A stretch of 64,000 bases of DNA from 20CM-2-55-15 sp964633285 (GTDB lineage: Bacteria > Acidobacteriota > Terriglobia > 20CM-2-55-15), in assembly GCA_964633285.1 (NCBI GenBank), contig CAZWGA010000009.1, positions 67,311 through 131,310 of the forward strand, given 5' to 3'. Shown piece by piece: positions 9,073-17,454 of this stretch (positions are counted from its first letter, which is position 1; every line of letters begins with the position of its first letter). A program made the position numbers and the translations under genes. The notes below the pieces were generated by a model that saw only the letters and a list, made by a program, of their open reading frames with translations, did not search any database and was not told the origin of the DNA.

Positions 9073-10064
9073 TTCAGCAATTCGCGAACAAGTCTTTCAT
9101 AGAGATCCACGCCCTGCATCAGTTCCTGCTTCCCGATTTTTTCGCCTGCTGTGTGCGCGTCGAGTATTGAACCAGGCCCGATCAGCAATCGTTTACCCAT
9201 GTTGCCGAGATGCGGCACATCGCTTCCAAAAGACACCACTGTGGTGGGAAAACCTTCAAGAACGTGCGTGATCTGCGGGTCCGACGCGCCGACGATCTCC
9301 ATACTAGCTCGATTCCCGGCGATCCGCCGCATCTTCTCTTCAACGGCAGCGCGAGGCTCGATTGTCCGGATCATGATCGATGCCTCGGCATTCGCTGGAA
9401 CAATGTTCGCAGCCTGCCCGCCATGAAATATTCCGATATTCAACGTGCCCAGCCCCAGTACCGGATCGTTTCCCCAATCGGCGTTTTGACAGTCCTCCAG
9501 CACCGACCACAGATTTTGAATCGCCGAAACCCCGCGCTCCGGATAGCCGGAATGCGCGGCACGGCCGGTGACGGAAAGACGCACGAGCAACGTTCCCTTC
9601 TGCGCGCGCGCGAGCTGGTTCTCCGTCGGTTCGCCGACGATGACGTACTTCGTTTTCCACGGAAGCGTGTTCGCTGTTTTCGCGCCGATGCTGTCCGTCT
9701 CTTCGCCGACCAGAAACAAATAGCCGAAATTCACAACGGCGTTTCGCCGCAGCCGCTCGCCTGCCTCGATCATCGCCGCAATGATGCCTTTCGTATCGCA
9801 GGCGCCGCGGCCATAGAGAAAATCATCGTCTTCGCGAATCGGAATATCCGGGGGCGGAACCGTGTCGATGTGCGTGCACATCATCAATACCGGAGCTTCA
9901 GCGGCATACGCCATCACATTAAACCGGCCTTCAGCGACGTTCTGCCGTTCGACCCGGTAACCCAGCGCAGACAGATGCGACGAGAGATAATCGCCAACCG
10001 GGCCTTCCGTTCCCGTGACGGACGGAATCGACATCAATTGTTTTGTCAGCTCAAATGGATTCAT
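9069..10064 (-). CDS. dapE: M20-family metallohydrolase, probable succinyl-diaminopimelate desuccinylase
   Basis: A 331-aa M20 amidohydrolase. Metal-site motifs are THIDTVPP (His65, Asp67), GRGACDTKG (bridging Asp90), GEETDS (catalytic Glu121, Glu122) and a C-terminal DAHTAGEKI histidine. A dimerisation-domain signature, TGRAAHSGYPERG, follows. Placed first in a dapE-dapB-dapA-dapD operon, it most likely removes succinate from N-succinyl-LL-DAP. At 331 aa it is shorter than classical DapE (about 375 aa), and related deacetylases (ArgE, LysK) share all these motifs, so the substrate is inferred from context. Confidence 0.8.
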   Translation of the reverse strand: MNPFELTKQLMSIPSVTGTEGPVGDYLSSHLSALGYRVERQNVAEGRFNVMAYAAEAPVLMMCTHIDTVPPPDIPIREDDDFLYGRGACDTKGIIAAMIEAGERLRRNAVVNFGYLFLVGEETDSIGAKTANTLPWKTKYVIVGEPTENQLARAQKGTLLVRLSVTGRAAHSGYPERGVSAIQNLWSVLEDCQNADWGNDPVLGLGTLNIGIFHGGQAANIVPANAEASIMIRTIEPRAAVEEKMRRIAGNRASMEIVGASDPQITHVLEGFPTTVVSFGSDVPHLGNMGKRLLIGPGSILDAHTAGEKIGKQELMQGVDLYERLVRELLK

Positions 10065-10110
10065 GTTTCTTTTACGATGATCGGAGTAAGCGGAACACCC
10101 ATGCCGGTTT

Positions 10111-10116
10111 TATAAT
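10111..10116 (+). promoter_or_regulatory. -10 box TATAAT giving a probably leaderless cyaY transcript; possible shared divergent promoter
   Basis: A consensus TATAAT ends 7 nt before the ATG at 10124, so the expected transcription start falls at about 10123 and the mRNA would have essentially no leader. The sequence is close to a palindrome: on the minus strand it reads TATTATA, which could serve as the -10 for the divergent dap operon starting at 10064. No good -35 is visible on either strand. Confidence 0.5.
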
Positions 10117-10123
10117 ACCTGCC

Positions 10124-10459
10124 ATGCCGTTGACCGAAGCTGAATTTCGAAATCATTGCGACGCCGCGCTCGACCGGTTGAATCATGCCCTGGATACAGT
10201 CGCGGAGAATTCTGACGCTGAGATTCTTTTTCAGAACGGTGTTTTGTCGATCGGAATTGAAGAAGGTCCGAATCCCGGCAAAATCGTCATCAGCCCTCAA
10301 GCCGCGACCCGTCAAATCTGGATCTCCGCACAGTCCACGAGCTTCAAACTCGACTGGAACGGTGACGCTTTTGTTTTTTCATCGACCGGCGAAACCTTGA
10401 ATCAACTCGCCGGCCGTCTCGTTGGTGAACAACTGGGCGCCGGCCCGATTACGCTTTGA
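10124..10459 (+). CDS. cyaY: Frataxin / CyaY-like iron-binding protein
   Basis: This 111-aa protein has the frataxin layout: an N-terminal helix with acidic residues (TEAEFRNHCDAALDRLNHAL), then a beta-sheet with GVLSIGI, the KIVISPQAATRQIWISAQS core (conserved Q-x-x-x-x-Q-I-W pattern) and a C-terminal helix. Frataxins bind iron and modulate Fe-S cluster assembly on IscS/IscU. An in-frame ATG exists at 10043, but the family alignment and the TATAAT box fix the start at 10124. The C-terminus runs to the start of the next gene, 7 nt away. Confidence 0.85.
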   Translation: MPLTEAEFRNHCDAALDRLNHALDTVAENSDAEILFQNGVLSIGIEEGPNPGKIVISPQAATRQIWISAQSTSFKLDWNGDAFVFSSTGETLNQLAGRLVGEQLGAGPITL

Positions 10460-10466
10460 GGCAACT

Positions 10467-12221
10467 ATGAAAACCCGACTATTCGTCTCGATGCTTTTTG
10501 TTTTCGCAGCGGTCCACACGTTCGCCCAGCAACGCGCCATCAAAACATTCTTTGATGAATTCACAGCCGAGTGGATCAAGAGCAACCCGAATCAGGCTGT
10601 TTCAACCCGTTACTTCACCGGCGCAGAGCAAGACCGGCTCGAACAGCAATTGACGCCGGAAACGCTGGAGTATCGGCGAAACCGCATTCAGCTTGCGAAA
10701 CAAGGCCTCGGCGAATTGCGCAAGTTCGACCGGACGAAACTGACACCGGACGAGCGCACATCGGCGGACTTGATGCAATGGCAGCTCGGAATCGTTGCGG
10801 AGGGCGAATCATTTCTCGATTACTCCTTCCCGCTCGAACAGTTCGGCGGCGCCAATGTCAATCTCGTCAATACACTCACTGTCAATCATCCCCTGCGCAC
10901 GGAGAAAGACGCCGCCAACTACATCGCGCGCCTTCGGCTTGTGAGTATGCGCATGGACGAATCCGTCGCAGAAGCACGCCGCCTGATCAGTAAAGGAATG
11001 TTCCCTCCGCGCTTCATCATTCGCGCAACGATCACGCAGATGCAGCAGTTCATCGCTTCACCGGCAGCGCAGAATCCCTTTGTTGCGACGTTTGCCGAAC
11101 GCATGATGCCCATCAAGGAAATCTCAGACTCCAGGCGTGAAACGTTGCGGGCCGACGCTGAAAGAATCGTCGACGGCCAGATCTATCCCGCATGGAACCG
11201 AGGAATTGCCATTCTCGAACCGCTCGCCGCACAGGCCACTGACGACGCGGGACTGTGGCGCTTCAAGGGAGGCGCGGAAGCCTATGCCTTTAATCTGAAA
11301 CGCTACACGAGCACAAAGCTGACGGCGGATCAGATTCATCAGATCGGACTCCAACAGGTGGAGCGCATCGAGAAGGAAATGGAGACGATCCTTCGACGCC
11401 TCGGGCGAACCGAAGGAACCGTGAAGAGCCGCATCGATAAATTGAAAGTCGACCTGAAATATCCCAACAACGAAGACGGCCGCAAGCTCATCATGGCCGA
11501 CGTCGAAAGGATCCTGCGCGATGCTGAAAAGCGCGCAGCATTGCTCTTCGATAAAACCCCGAAGGCCCCCGTCGTCGCGCAGCCGTATCCACGATTCCGT
11601 GAAGCCAATGCGGCGGCAAGTTACAACGCGGCTTCTCCAGATGGTTCGCGTCCCGGAACTTTCCAGATTCCACTACGGCCCGAGCGCATGACAAAGTTCG
11701 GCCTGCGTTCGCTCGTTTATCACGAGACCGTGCCCGGACATCATTTTCAGATCGCGCTCGAGATGGAAAATCCAAACCTGCCCCGCTTCCGGCAGATTCG
11801 GGCATTTGGTGGAATCTCGGCTCTCAGCGAAGGCTGGGGACTTTATGCCGAACGCCTCGCCGCAGAATCCGGATGGTACGAAAACGACCTTGAAGGCCTG
11901 CTCGGACAGCTTGACTCCGAACTGTTCCGCGCGCGCCGGCTCGTTGTGGATACCGGAATTCATGCGAAACACTGGACACGTCTACAGGCTATCGACTACG
12001 GCATCGAAGCCAGCGAGGTCGAGCGCTACGTCGTCAATCCCGGCCAGGCCTGCGCGTACATGCTGGGTGAATTGAAACTCATCGAATTGCGTGATCGCGC
12101 CAGGAAAGCACTGGGCGCGCGATTCTCATTCAAAGAATTTCACAACGTCGTGCTGGGGGCCGGAACCGTGCCGCTGGATATGCTGGATAGTCCCGTGGAT
12201 GGCTATATCAAGAAATTCTGA
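10467..12221 (+). CDS. Secreted DUF885 family protein (putative metallopeptidase)
   Basis: A 584-aa exported protein; the start at 10467 gives a signal peptide (MKTRLFVSMLFVFAAVHTFAQQ) and has GAGG 5 nt upstream, whereas the longer frame from 10422 would bury it. The DUF885 signature HETVPGHHFQ (about residue 418) and EGWGLYAER (about 455) are present; these look like a gluzincin-type zinc site (HExxxGHH plus downstream Glu). Members are thought to be peptidases but few have been tested. It starts 7 nt after cyaY, so the two are probably co-transcribed, although the functions are not obviously linked. Confidence 0.85.
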   Translation: MKTRLFVSMLFVFAAVHTFAQQRAIKTFFDEFTAEWIKSNPNQAVSTRYFTGAEQDRLEQQLTPETLEYRRNRIQLAKQGLGELRKFDRTKLTPDERTSADLMQWQLGIVAEGESFLDYSFPLEQFGGANVNLVNTLTVNHPLRTEKDAANYIARLRLVSMRMDESVAEARRLISKGMFPPRFIIRATITQMQQFIASPAAQNPFVATFAERMMPIKEISDSRRETLRADAERIVDGQIYPAWNRGIAILEPLAAQATDDAGLWRFKGGAEAYAFNLKRYTSTKLTADQIHQIGLQQVERIEKEMETILRRLGRTEGTVKSRIDKLKVDLKYPNNEDGRKLIMADVERILRDAEKRAALLFDKTPKAPVVAQPYPRFREANAAASYNAASPDGSRPGTFQIPLRPERMTKFGLRSLVYHETVPGHHFQIALEMENPNLPRFRQIRAFGGISALSEGWGLYAERLAAESGWYENDLEGLLGQLDSELFRARRLVVDTGIHAKHWTRLQAIDYGIEASEVERYVVNPGQACAYMLGELKLIELRDRARKALGARFSFKEFHNVVLGAGTVPLDMLDSPVDGYIKKF

Positions 12222-12264
12222 AATGTAAACTTCACGCTTCAGATTCAAAGTTTACATTTCAGAA
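12216..12264. terminator. Perfect 17-bp inverted repeat between convergent genes
   Basis: Arms TTCTGAAATGTAAACTT (12216-12232) and its exact complement (12248-12264) flank a 15-nt spacer. It overlaps the stop codon of the DUF885 gene and faces the end of the convergent CusF-like gene. It is AT-rich with no separate U-tract. It is probably a bidirectional terminator, although the long perfect arms and spacer could also be a small mobile palindrome. Confidence 0.5.
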
Positions 12265-12278
12265 GGAACTGCGCTTCC

Positions 12279-12614
12279 CTACTTCTTCTCCGGCGCCTTC
12301 GCGGGAACGACCTGCACATCGTGCAATGTCCGGAAGTCTCCGTCATAGACCTTTGCTGTAATCTGATCGCCGACCTTGACGCGCTTGAGGACGTCGTCTT
12401 TATCCGGAACGTAGACCATCGTCATTGCGCCCATCCAGCCCTTTACTTCTTCGCCGTTGATGGTAAATGTCTTCGCAGTGGCATCGATCTTTTCGACCTT
12501 GCCTTTGAAAACGTATTCCTTCTTGCCGGCATTCTTATTCTGCTGTCCATAGCCGCAGGAAATCAGGACAGAGAGCATCAAACCAATTACAAATGAAATT
12601 CGAATGTATTTCAT
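12279..12614 (-). CDS. CusF-like copper-binding lipoprotein
   Basis: A 111-aa protein with a lipoprotein signal (LISC, acylated Cys20) and a small OB-fold domain of the CusF type (VFKGKVEKIDATAKTFTI..., GDQITAKVYDGDFRTLHDVQV). The metal-site tryptophan and methionines are present in GWMGAMTMVY (Trp60, Met64, Met66), but the histidine used by E. coli CusF at the corresponding upstream position is not evident. A periplasmic or outer-membrane role in copper/silver handling is likely. No CusCBA or other copper genes are adjacent. An SD (GGAGG) lies just upstream of the ATG. Confidence 0.75.
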   Translation of the reverse strand: MKYIRISFVIGLMLSVLISCGYGQQNKNAGKKEYVFKGKVEKIDATAKTFTINGEEVKGWMGAMTMVYVPDKDDVLKRVKVGDQITAKVYDGDFRTLHDVQVVPAKAPEKK

Positions 12615-12676
12615 GAACGTCCTCCGGCCGTCTACTTTACTACAGCCTTCCTACCTGTGATAACGTCTCATCTCGC

Positions 12677-13990
12677 ATGACGACAACCGCGCGTGTGCGC
12701 CATCCAAAGGGTCTCAGCACGCTGTTCTTCACGGAGATGTGGGAACGCTTCAGCTACTACGGCATGCGCGCGTTCCTTATTCTTTACATGACGACGCCGG
12801 CGGCGGCCGGCGGCCTGGGTTTTTCAGATCAGAATGCGGCGTCGATATATGGAACGTACACCGGCAGCGTCTGGGGCGCGGCGATTCTCGGCGGCCTGAT
12901 CGCCGATCGCGGACTCGGCCAGTACCACAGCGTTCTCCTTGGCGGAATCATTATCGCCGCCGGACACTTCACGCTCGCGTTTAAAGCGCTGCCCTTTTTC
13001 TACACGGGCCTCGTACTCATTGTGATCGGAACGGGCCTGTTGAAGCCGAATGTCAGCACTCTGGTGGGTTCACTTTATGATGAAGGAGACGCACGCCGCG
13101 ATGCCGGTTTCTCGATCTTTTACATGGGCATCAATCTCGGGGCGCTGCTTGGCCCGATCATCGCGGGCTATCTGGCTCAGCGCGTCGATTGGCATGCCGG
13201 CTTTGCATGTGCAGGCGTCGGTATGGTGGCAGGACTGATTCAATACGTCCTGGGACGGCAACGATTGCGCGCGGCGGAAGAAAAAATTGCGATCCGCAAA
13301 CAGGCCGCTACGCGCCCTGGAAGCGCTTCAGCCTCCACTGCTCCGAGTGACACTGGAAAAAGACTCTTAGCTGTTGTGATTTTCTTTCTTTTCGCTGCAA
13401 TCTTCTGGGGAGCGTACGAACAGGCCGGGTCGACCCTCAACCTCTTTGCAGACCGGTACACGCGATTGGACGCGTTTGGCTTCAAGATTCCCTCTTCATG
13501 GCTTCAGGCGGTGCAGCCTTTGTTCGTCATTATCCTGGCTCCTATTGTGGCGTGGATCTGGATTCGCCTCGGATCCCGCGAGCCATCCAGCCCCGGCAAA
13601 TTCACACTGGGCCTGTTCTTCGAAGGAGTATCGTTTTTGCTTCTCGTACCCGCGGCGGCAATCGCACAGGGCGGGACCGGAATCCTCGTGAGTCCGTGGT
13701 GGCTCATCGGTTCCTATTTCCTCGGAGAGATTGGCGAACTGGCCCTCAGCCCTGTAGGTCTCAGCGTCGTGACGAAACTGGCGCCGGCGCGTATTCTCGG
13801 CGTCACCATGGGAATCTGGTTTCTCTCCAACGCCGTGGGCAACAAACTGGCAGGATGGACCGCAGGCTTTTTCAGCACCCTTCCTCTGCCCTCGCTCTTC
13901 GGCTACGTCGCGGCTGTAATGCTGGTTTCCGGAGCAATACTGGCGGTGCTGACAGGTCCGATCAAGAAGCTCATGGGTGGCGTGCGGTGA
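12677..13990 (+). CDS. POT/PTR family proton-dependent oligopeptide transporter
   Basis: This 437-aa integral membrane protein has the POT hallmark TEMWERFSYYGMRA (ExxER at Glu20-Arg24) at the start of helix 1, the second signature FSIFYMGINLGALLGPIIAGYLA, and the late motif GEIGELALSPVGLSVVTKLAP. It should import di- and tripeptides with protons across the inner membrane. About a dozen hydrophobic segments are visible, with a cytoplasmic loop near residues 200-225. It stands alone between oppositely oriented genes. No clear ribosome-binding site precedes the ATG. Confidence 0.92.
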   Translation: MTTTARVRHPKGLSTLFFTEMWERFSYYGMRAFLILYMTTPAAAGGLGFSDQNAASIYGTYTGSVWGAAILGGLIADRGLGQYHSVLLGGIIIAAGHFTLAFKALPFFYTGLVLIVIGTGLLKPNVSTLVGSLYDEGDARRDAGFSIFYMGINLGALLGPIIAGYLAQRVDWHAGFACAGVGMVAGLIQYVLGRQRLRAAEEKIAIRKQAATRPGSASASTAPSDTGKRLLAVVIFFLFAAIFWGAYEQAGSTLNLFADRYTRLDAFGFKIPSSWLQAVQPLFVIILAPIVAWIWIRLGSREPSSPGKFTLGLFFEGVSFLLLVPAAAIAQGGTGILVSPWWLIGSYFLGEIGELALSPVGLSVVTKLAPARILGVTMGIWFLSNAVGNKLAGWTAGFFSTLPLPSLFGYVAAVMLVSGAILAVLTGPIKKLMGGVR

Positions 13991-13999
13991 TTTCCTTCA

Positions 14000-14557
14000 T
14001 TAGGAGCCGGCAGCGGGACGACCCCGGTCATCCAGCCGCACCAGCCACCACGTCGCCATGATTCCCAATACCAGAATCATTCCATCGAACACGCTGTAAG
14101 TGGCGTGCAGCAACCCGAACGTGCGCAGGCCATCCGGCGGCGGAACGCGCGGCACGAAGTCGATTGAACGCCCGACCGAAATGATACGCGGCGTAATCAG
14201 AACCGTGAGAAACAAGACGATGGCCAGCATGGACACGATGGTCCATTTGGGTTTGCGTGCCCCCGGAATTTTCATGACCAGCCAGAAAGCGATGATCCCA
14301 ATGGCGAGTTGGGCTGCATTCCAATACTGGAAATACAGGCGATTGAGTTCCGAGGAGAAGTAGTAAAGGAGACTATGCATTGGGTCCGGCCCACCGAGCT
14401 TTTGAATATCGGCTGCAAACGCGGGGTTCGGATGCGCCGCGATCAATGGATTAATCGTGAAAAAATTCTGCGTGGCGACGAAACCCATCGCAATCGTGCC
14501 GGCCAGCCATGCGGCCATGCAGAAAATTGCCCCGGAACGGGCGACTCGAACCTGCAA
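14000..14557 (-). CDS. Four-helix membrane protein of unknown function
   Basis: This 185-aa protein has hydrophobic helices at about residues 8-28, 78-97, 104-125 and 146-168, with an extracytoplasmic loop (about 30-75) between helices 1 and 2. The helix spacing resembles small DUF4149/DUF1772-type membrane proteins, but I do not recognise a diagnostic motif. Its start codon directly abuts the stop of the upstream HEAT-repeat gene, so it is the last member of the tldD-to-membrane-protein unit. Confidence 0.65.
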   Translation of the reverse strand: MQVRVARSGAIFCMAAWLAGTIAMGFVATQNFFTINPLIAAHPNPAFAADIQKLGGPDPMHSLLYYFSSELNRLYFQYWNAAQLAIGIIAFWLVMKIPGARKPKWTIVSMLAIVLFLTVLITPRIISVGRSIDFVPRVPPPDGLRTFGLLHATYSVFDGMILVLGIMATWWLVRLDDRGRPAAGS

Positions 14558-15280
14558 CTATCTCCTCCGGATGAGGCCCTTGGACGTAAGGTGAAATCCG
14601 TCAGGCAATGACTGTTCAATTTTCGGCCGGTATCCTTTAACCGGCCACTCGCGATCCGCGAATACTTCGGCAATCTTGATTCGAATCCTCGGGCGATCGT
14701 CGGTCACGATAAAGGCTTCAAGCAGCGCTTCACGTACCTCTTCACCGGCCTCGGAAATCGCATCGATGGCGGCAATACGCACGTCGTCATCATCATCCGA
14801 CAGGAACTGCTTCAGGGCCGAGGCGATTTCCGGCGTCACATGACCGCGCATCGCGCGAATCAAGTCCGCTTTGTGCTCGGGTGGAGTGAACGCGCTTGCC
14901 GCAGCAACTTTTTCCAGGATTGCGACGAGTTTCGGCACCAGTTCCTCGCGCGGAAGGATTTCCGACAACGCCTGAACCGGCCATTCGACGTTGTGGTGGC
15001 TGCTCAGGAATTTGAGGATCGGCTCAACGGCCTCACGATCTTTTTCGACGAGCATGCGCACCACTATCCGCTTTTCTTCGACATCCTGAGTGATGACGTT
15101 GCTCGACATCGTAAACCGTTTCAATAACGCGTAAAGCGATTCCGGCGTGCCCCAGTCCGAGAGTTTTTCTGCCGCTTCGATGCGCGGCCCGTTTTCCCCG
15201 CCGGGTTCGGTGAGCCGCTTCACGACCTTATCGATCTGCTTTGATGATGGCGCTGAATTGCGTTTAAGAAAGTCGAACAT
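14558..15280 (-). CDS. HEAT-repeat protein
   Basis: A 240-aa soluble protein made of helical repeats; recognisable units include RIEAAEKLSDWGTPESLYALL (about 33-53, quoted in part), VEWPVQALSEIL and VRIAAIDAISEAGEEVREALLEAF. Such HEAT/PBS-lyase-type repeats form a binding solenoid rather than an enzyme. No signal peptide is visible. It lies 27 nt after the M23 peptidase gene and directly abuts the membrane-protein gene, so it may scaffold a membrane complex; that is inference. Confidence 0.75.
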   Translation of the reverse strand: MFDFLKRNSAPSSKQIDKVVKRLTEPGGENGPRIEAAEKLSDWGTPESLYALLKRFTMSSNVITQDVEEKRIVVRMLVEKDREAVEPILKFLSSHHNVEWPVQALSEILPREELVPKLVAILEKVAAASAFTPPEHKADLIRAMRGHVTPEIASALKQFLSDDDDDVRIAAIDAISEAGEEVREALLEAFIVTDDRPRIRIKIAEVFADREWPVKGYRPKIEQSLPDGFHLTSKGLIRRR

Positions 15281-15307
15281 CTTCTGATTTATCGCACCGT
15301 TCTGTGG

Positions 15308-16114
15308 CTATTTCACTTCGTCCACTAGTGTAAATGGATCCACCCTCGCGCCCTGCACGCGCATACCCCAATGCAAATGCGGACCGGTTACGCGGCCCGT
15401 AGCTCCTGCGAGCCCGACGAGTTGCCCGCTCGACACAAGGTCGCCACGTTTCACATTGATGCGCGAAAGATGCGCGTAGAGAGAATAGATCCCCATTCCA
15501 TGATCGAGAATCACCGTATTCCCGGTAAAAAACAAACTCTTTGCCAGAACCACACGGCCGCGGTTGGTGGAATGAACCGGAGTTCCTGTTCCGGCATGCA
15601 GATCGGCGCCGGCATGCGGCGCGCGCGGTTCGCCATTAAAGACCCGCCGGTGGCCGAAGTTTGTGCCCGTGCCGCCGGGAATTGGAATCACGAAAGGGCC
15701 GTCCCAAAGTACTTCATTTGAAATCGTGGCGTAAATGCCTTCCGTCTCATTTGACTCCCGATTCGCGCGCGCAAGGTCCGTCTTGTTCAACTCCACGTAT
15801 TTTTCTTCAACCTTGAGTTCGGTCGTTGGATATTTCTTCCGTTCCACCTCGATGGCGAGATCGCGCTTATCGACGCTGCCGTCCTGCCGCGTCATCATCA
15901 GAACCGCAGAATGCTTTCCCGGTTTCGTGTCGAGATCGACTCCGAGAAAGATCTTCCACATTCCGCCGGACAAAACCGCCGGCACTCTCTTATTCTCCCA
16001 AACGATTTCCACCGACTTCACCCCGGCCCCATCTGGAAACGTGAGGCGCAGAGCCGCTCCCTGATTCGCGGCAAAGCTGAGAGCGGTAATCATCAACATG
16101 CTCATGGCTGTCAT
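15308..16114 (-). CDS. M23 (LytM-type) metallopeptidase
   Basis: A 268-aa protein with an N-terminal hydrophobic stretch that could serve as an export signal, although it lacks the usual basic residues. The N-terminal half is a beta-rich domain; the C-terminal half is a LytM/M23 endopeptidase with zinc ligands His167 and Asp171 (HAGADLH) and His248 (HLHW), plus His215 in YAHLS. All catalytic residues are present, so it is probably an active peptidoglycan cross-link hydrolase. Its ATG overlaps the tldE stop by 4 nt. Confidence 0.9.
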   Translation of the reverse strand: MTAMSMLMITALSFAANQGAALRLTFPDGAGVKSVEIVWENKRVPAVLSGGMWKIFLGVDLDTKPGKHSAVLMMTRQDGSVDKRDLAIEVERKKYPTTELKVEEKYVELNKTDLARANRESNETEGIYATISNEVLWDGPFVIPIPGGTGTNFGHRRVFNGEPRAPHAGADLHAGTGTPVHSTNRGRVVLAKSLFFTGNTVILDHGMGIYSLYAHLSRINVKRGDLVSSGQLVGLAGATGRVTGPHLHWGMRVQGARVDPFTLVDEVK

Positions 16115-17454
16115 CGGCTGGAACTCGTGAAGCGAAATCTTGCAAGTTTGACCGCCGGCACGCTGGTGGTCCCGCCGAAGCCGGAGCGCAATAAACGGGG
16201 TGTGGTTCCGATCGCTTCGGTGTATTTCAACGCCTCGACATAAGATTGTGTAAATCGCAGAGACTTGATCGGGTGCGCAATTTCACCGTCGCGAATGAGG
16301 AAAGTGCCGTCGCGAGTCATGCCTGTCACCACGGCATCGCGGGGATGTACGGTGCGCGTATACCAGAATCGCGTGATGTATAAGCCATGTTTGGTGGAAC
16401 GGATCATTGCTTCCAGGGAACTCGTGCCGGGCCGAAGAAACAGATTCATCGGAGCCGGGCCGAATCGGCCTTGTGGGGACGGTGGCGTCGCGTGTCCGGT
16501 GGATTGTTTGCCCGCTTCGCGTCCCGCAGTAAACGAATCATATACCGGAGACAATGCCACACCCGACGCGACAATCGGAATCACCTTCCTGGGCACGCCT
16601 TCGAAATCGAAGGGCCACGGCATTCCGTCAGTGCTCCATCCATCGTCTACGATGCTGATGCTGTCGGCCATGATGCGCTGTCCGATCCGGCCGTTCATCC
16701 ATGAGCGGCCTTCCTGAACGGCGAGCGCACCCATGCCGTCGAACGCCAGCATCTCCAGCAGATCCGCCGTCGCGTACGGGTCCAGAATCACGGTGTATTC
16801 ACCAGGCTGGCCATCCGCCGGATCCACGCCCATCCGGACTTTGCCCAGCGCTTCGTCGGCGAGAGCTTCCGGCTGAATCGAACCCAGTTGCCAGCCGCTC
16901 GATTGAGACCAGCCCGACGAATTCATTCCCATGATGACGGTTGAAAGATCCGCCATCGTCGAACGATGCTCGGCAAATGTCCCCTTTGAATTCGCTACAC
17001 CAATCGCTAGTGAAGACGTCGTCATCGAACCGGCCGCGGAGCACGTTGCCGCTGCAGCCTTTTCACAAATAACGCCGGCGCTCGAAGCGCGCTCCTCCGG
17101 CGAGCACTCGGCAACGGCGGAGTCGAAAGCATTAACCCGCTCGGCCGGTTCCATCGGCTGCGTTACGGGCAGCCCTTTGAACTCCGGATTCTCAGGCTGC
17201 AACTTAGCGACGTCATGAGCCCGTTTTGCAAATTCCCTCAGACTCTCGGGGCGAACATCGTTGGAGACCGCGATTCCGGTCTTCGTGCCGATGACCGCGC
17301 GAATCGTGATCTGGATATTGCGCTCCGTGACGTTCTGATGAACACAATTGTTGGCAAACCGCGTGAGACTCTCGTCCTGCTCCATCGCGAGAACTTCGGT
17401 CTCGTCCGCCTGGGAGGCGTTTAACACGATATCGGCGATTTCGCGAAAATTCAC
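16111..17454 (-). CDS. pmbA: TldE/PmbA family metalloprotease subunit
   Basis: A 447-aa TldD/PmbA-fold protein that, like known TldE, lacks the HExxxH zinc motif and would act as the non-catalytic half of a TldD-TldE heterodimer. Family-typical segments include NNCVHQNVTERNIQITIRAV near the N-terminus and GEYTVILDPYATADLLEML in the middle. In E. coli the pair matures microcin B17 and degrades the CcdA antitoxin. Its ATG overlaps the stop of tldD by 4 nt, as expected for a stoichiometric pair. Confidence 0.9.
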   Translation of the reverse strand: MNFREIADIVLNASQADETEVLAMEQDESLTRFANNCVHQNVTERNIQITIRAVIGTKTGIAVSNDVRPESLREFAKRAHDVAKLQPENPEFKGLPVTQPMEPAERVNAFDSAVAECSPEERASSAGVICEKAAAATCSAAGSMTTSSLAIGVANSKGTFAEHRSTMADLSTVIMGMNSSGWSQSSGWQLGSIQPEALADEALGKVRMGVDPADGQPGEYTVILDPYATADLLEMLAFDGMGALAVQEGRSWMNGRIGQRIMADSISIVDDGWSTDGMPWPFDFEGVPRKVIPIVASGVALSPVYDSFTAGREAGKQSTGHATPPSPQGRFGPAPMNLFLRPGTSSLEAMIRSTKHGLYITRFWYTRTVHPRDAVVTGMTRDGTFLIRDGEIAHPIKSLRFTQSYVEALKYTEAIGTTPRLLRSGFGGTTSVPAVKLARFRFTSSSR

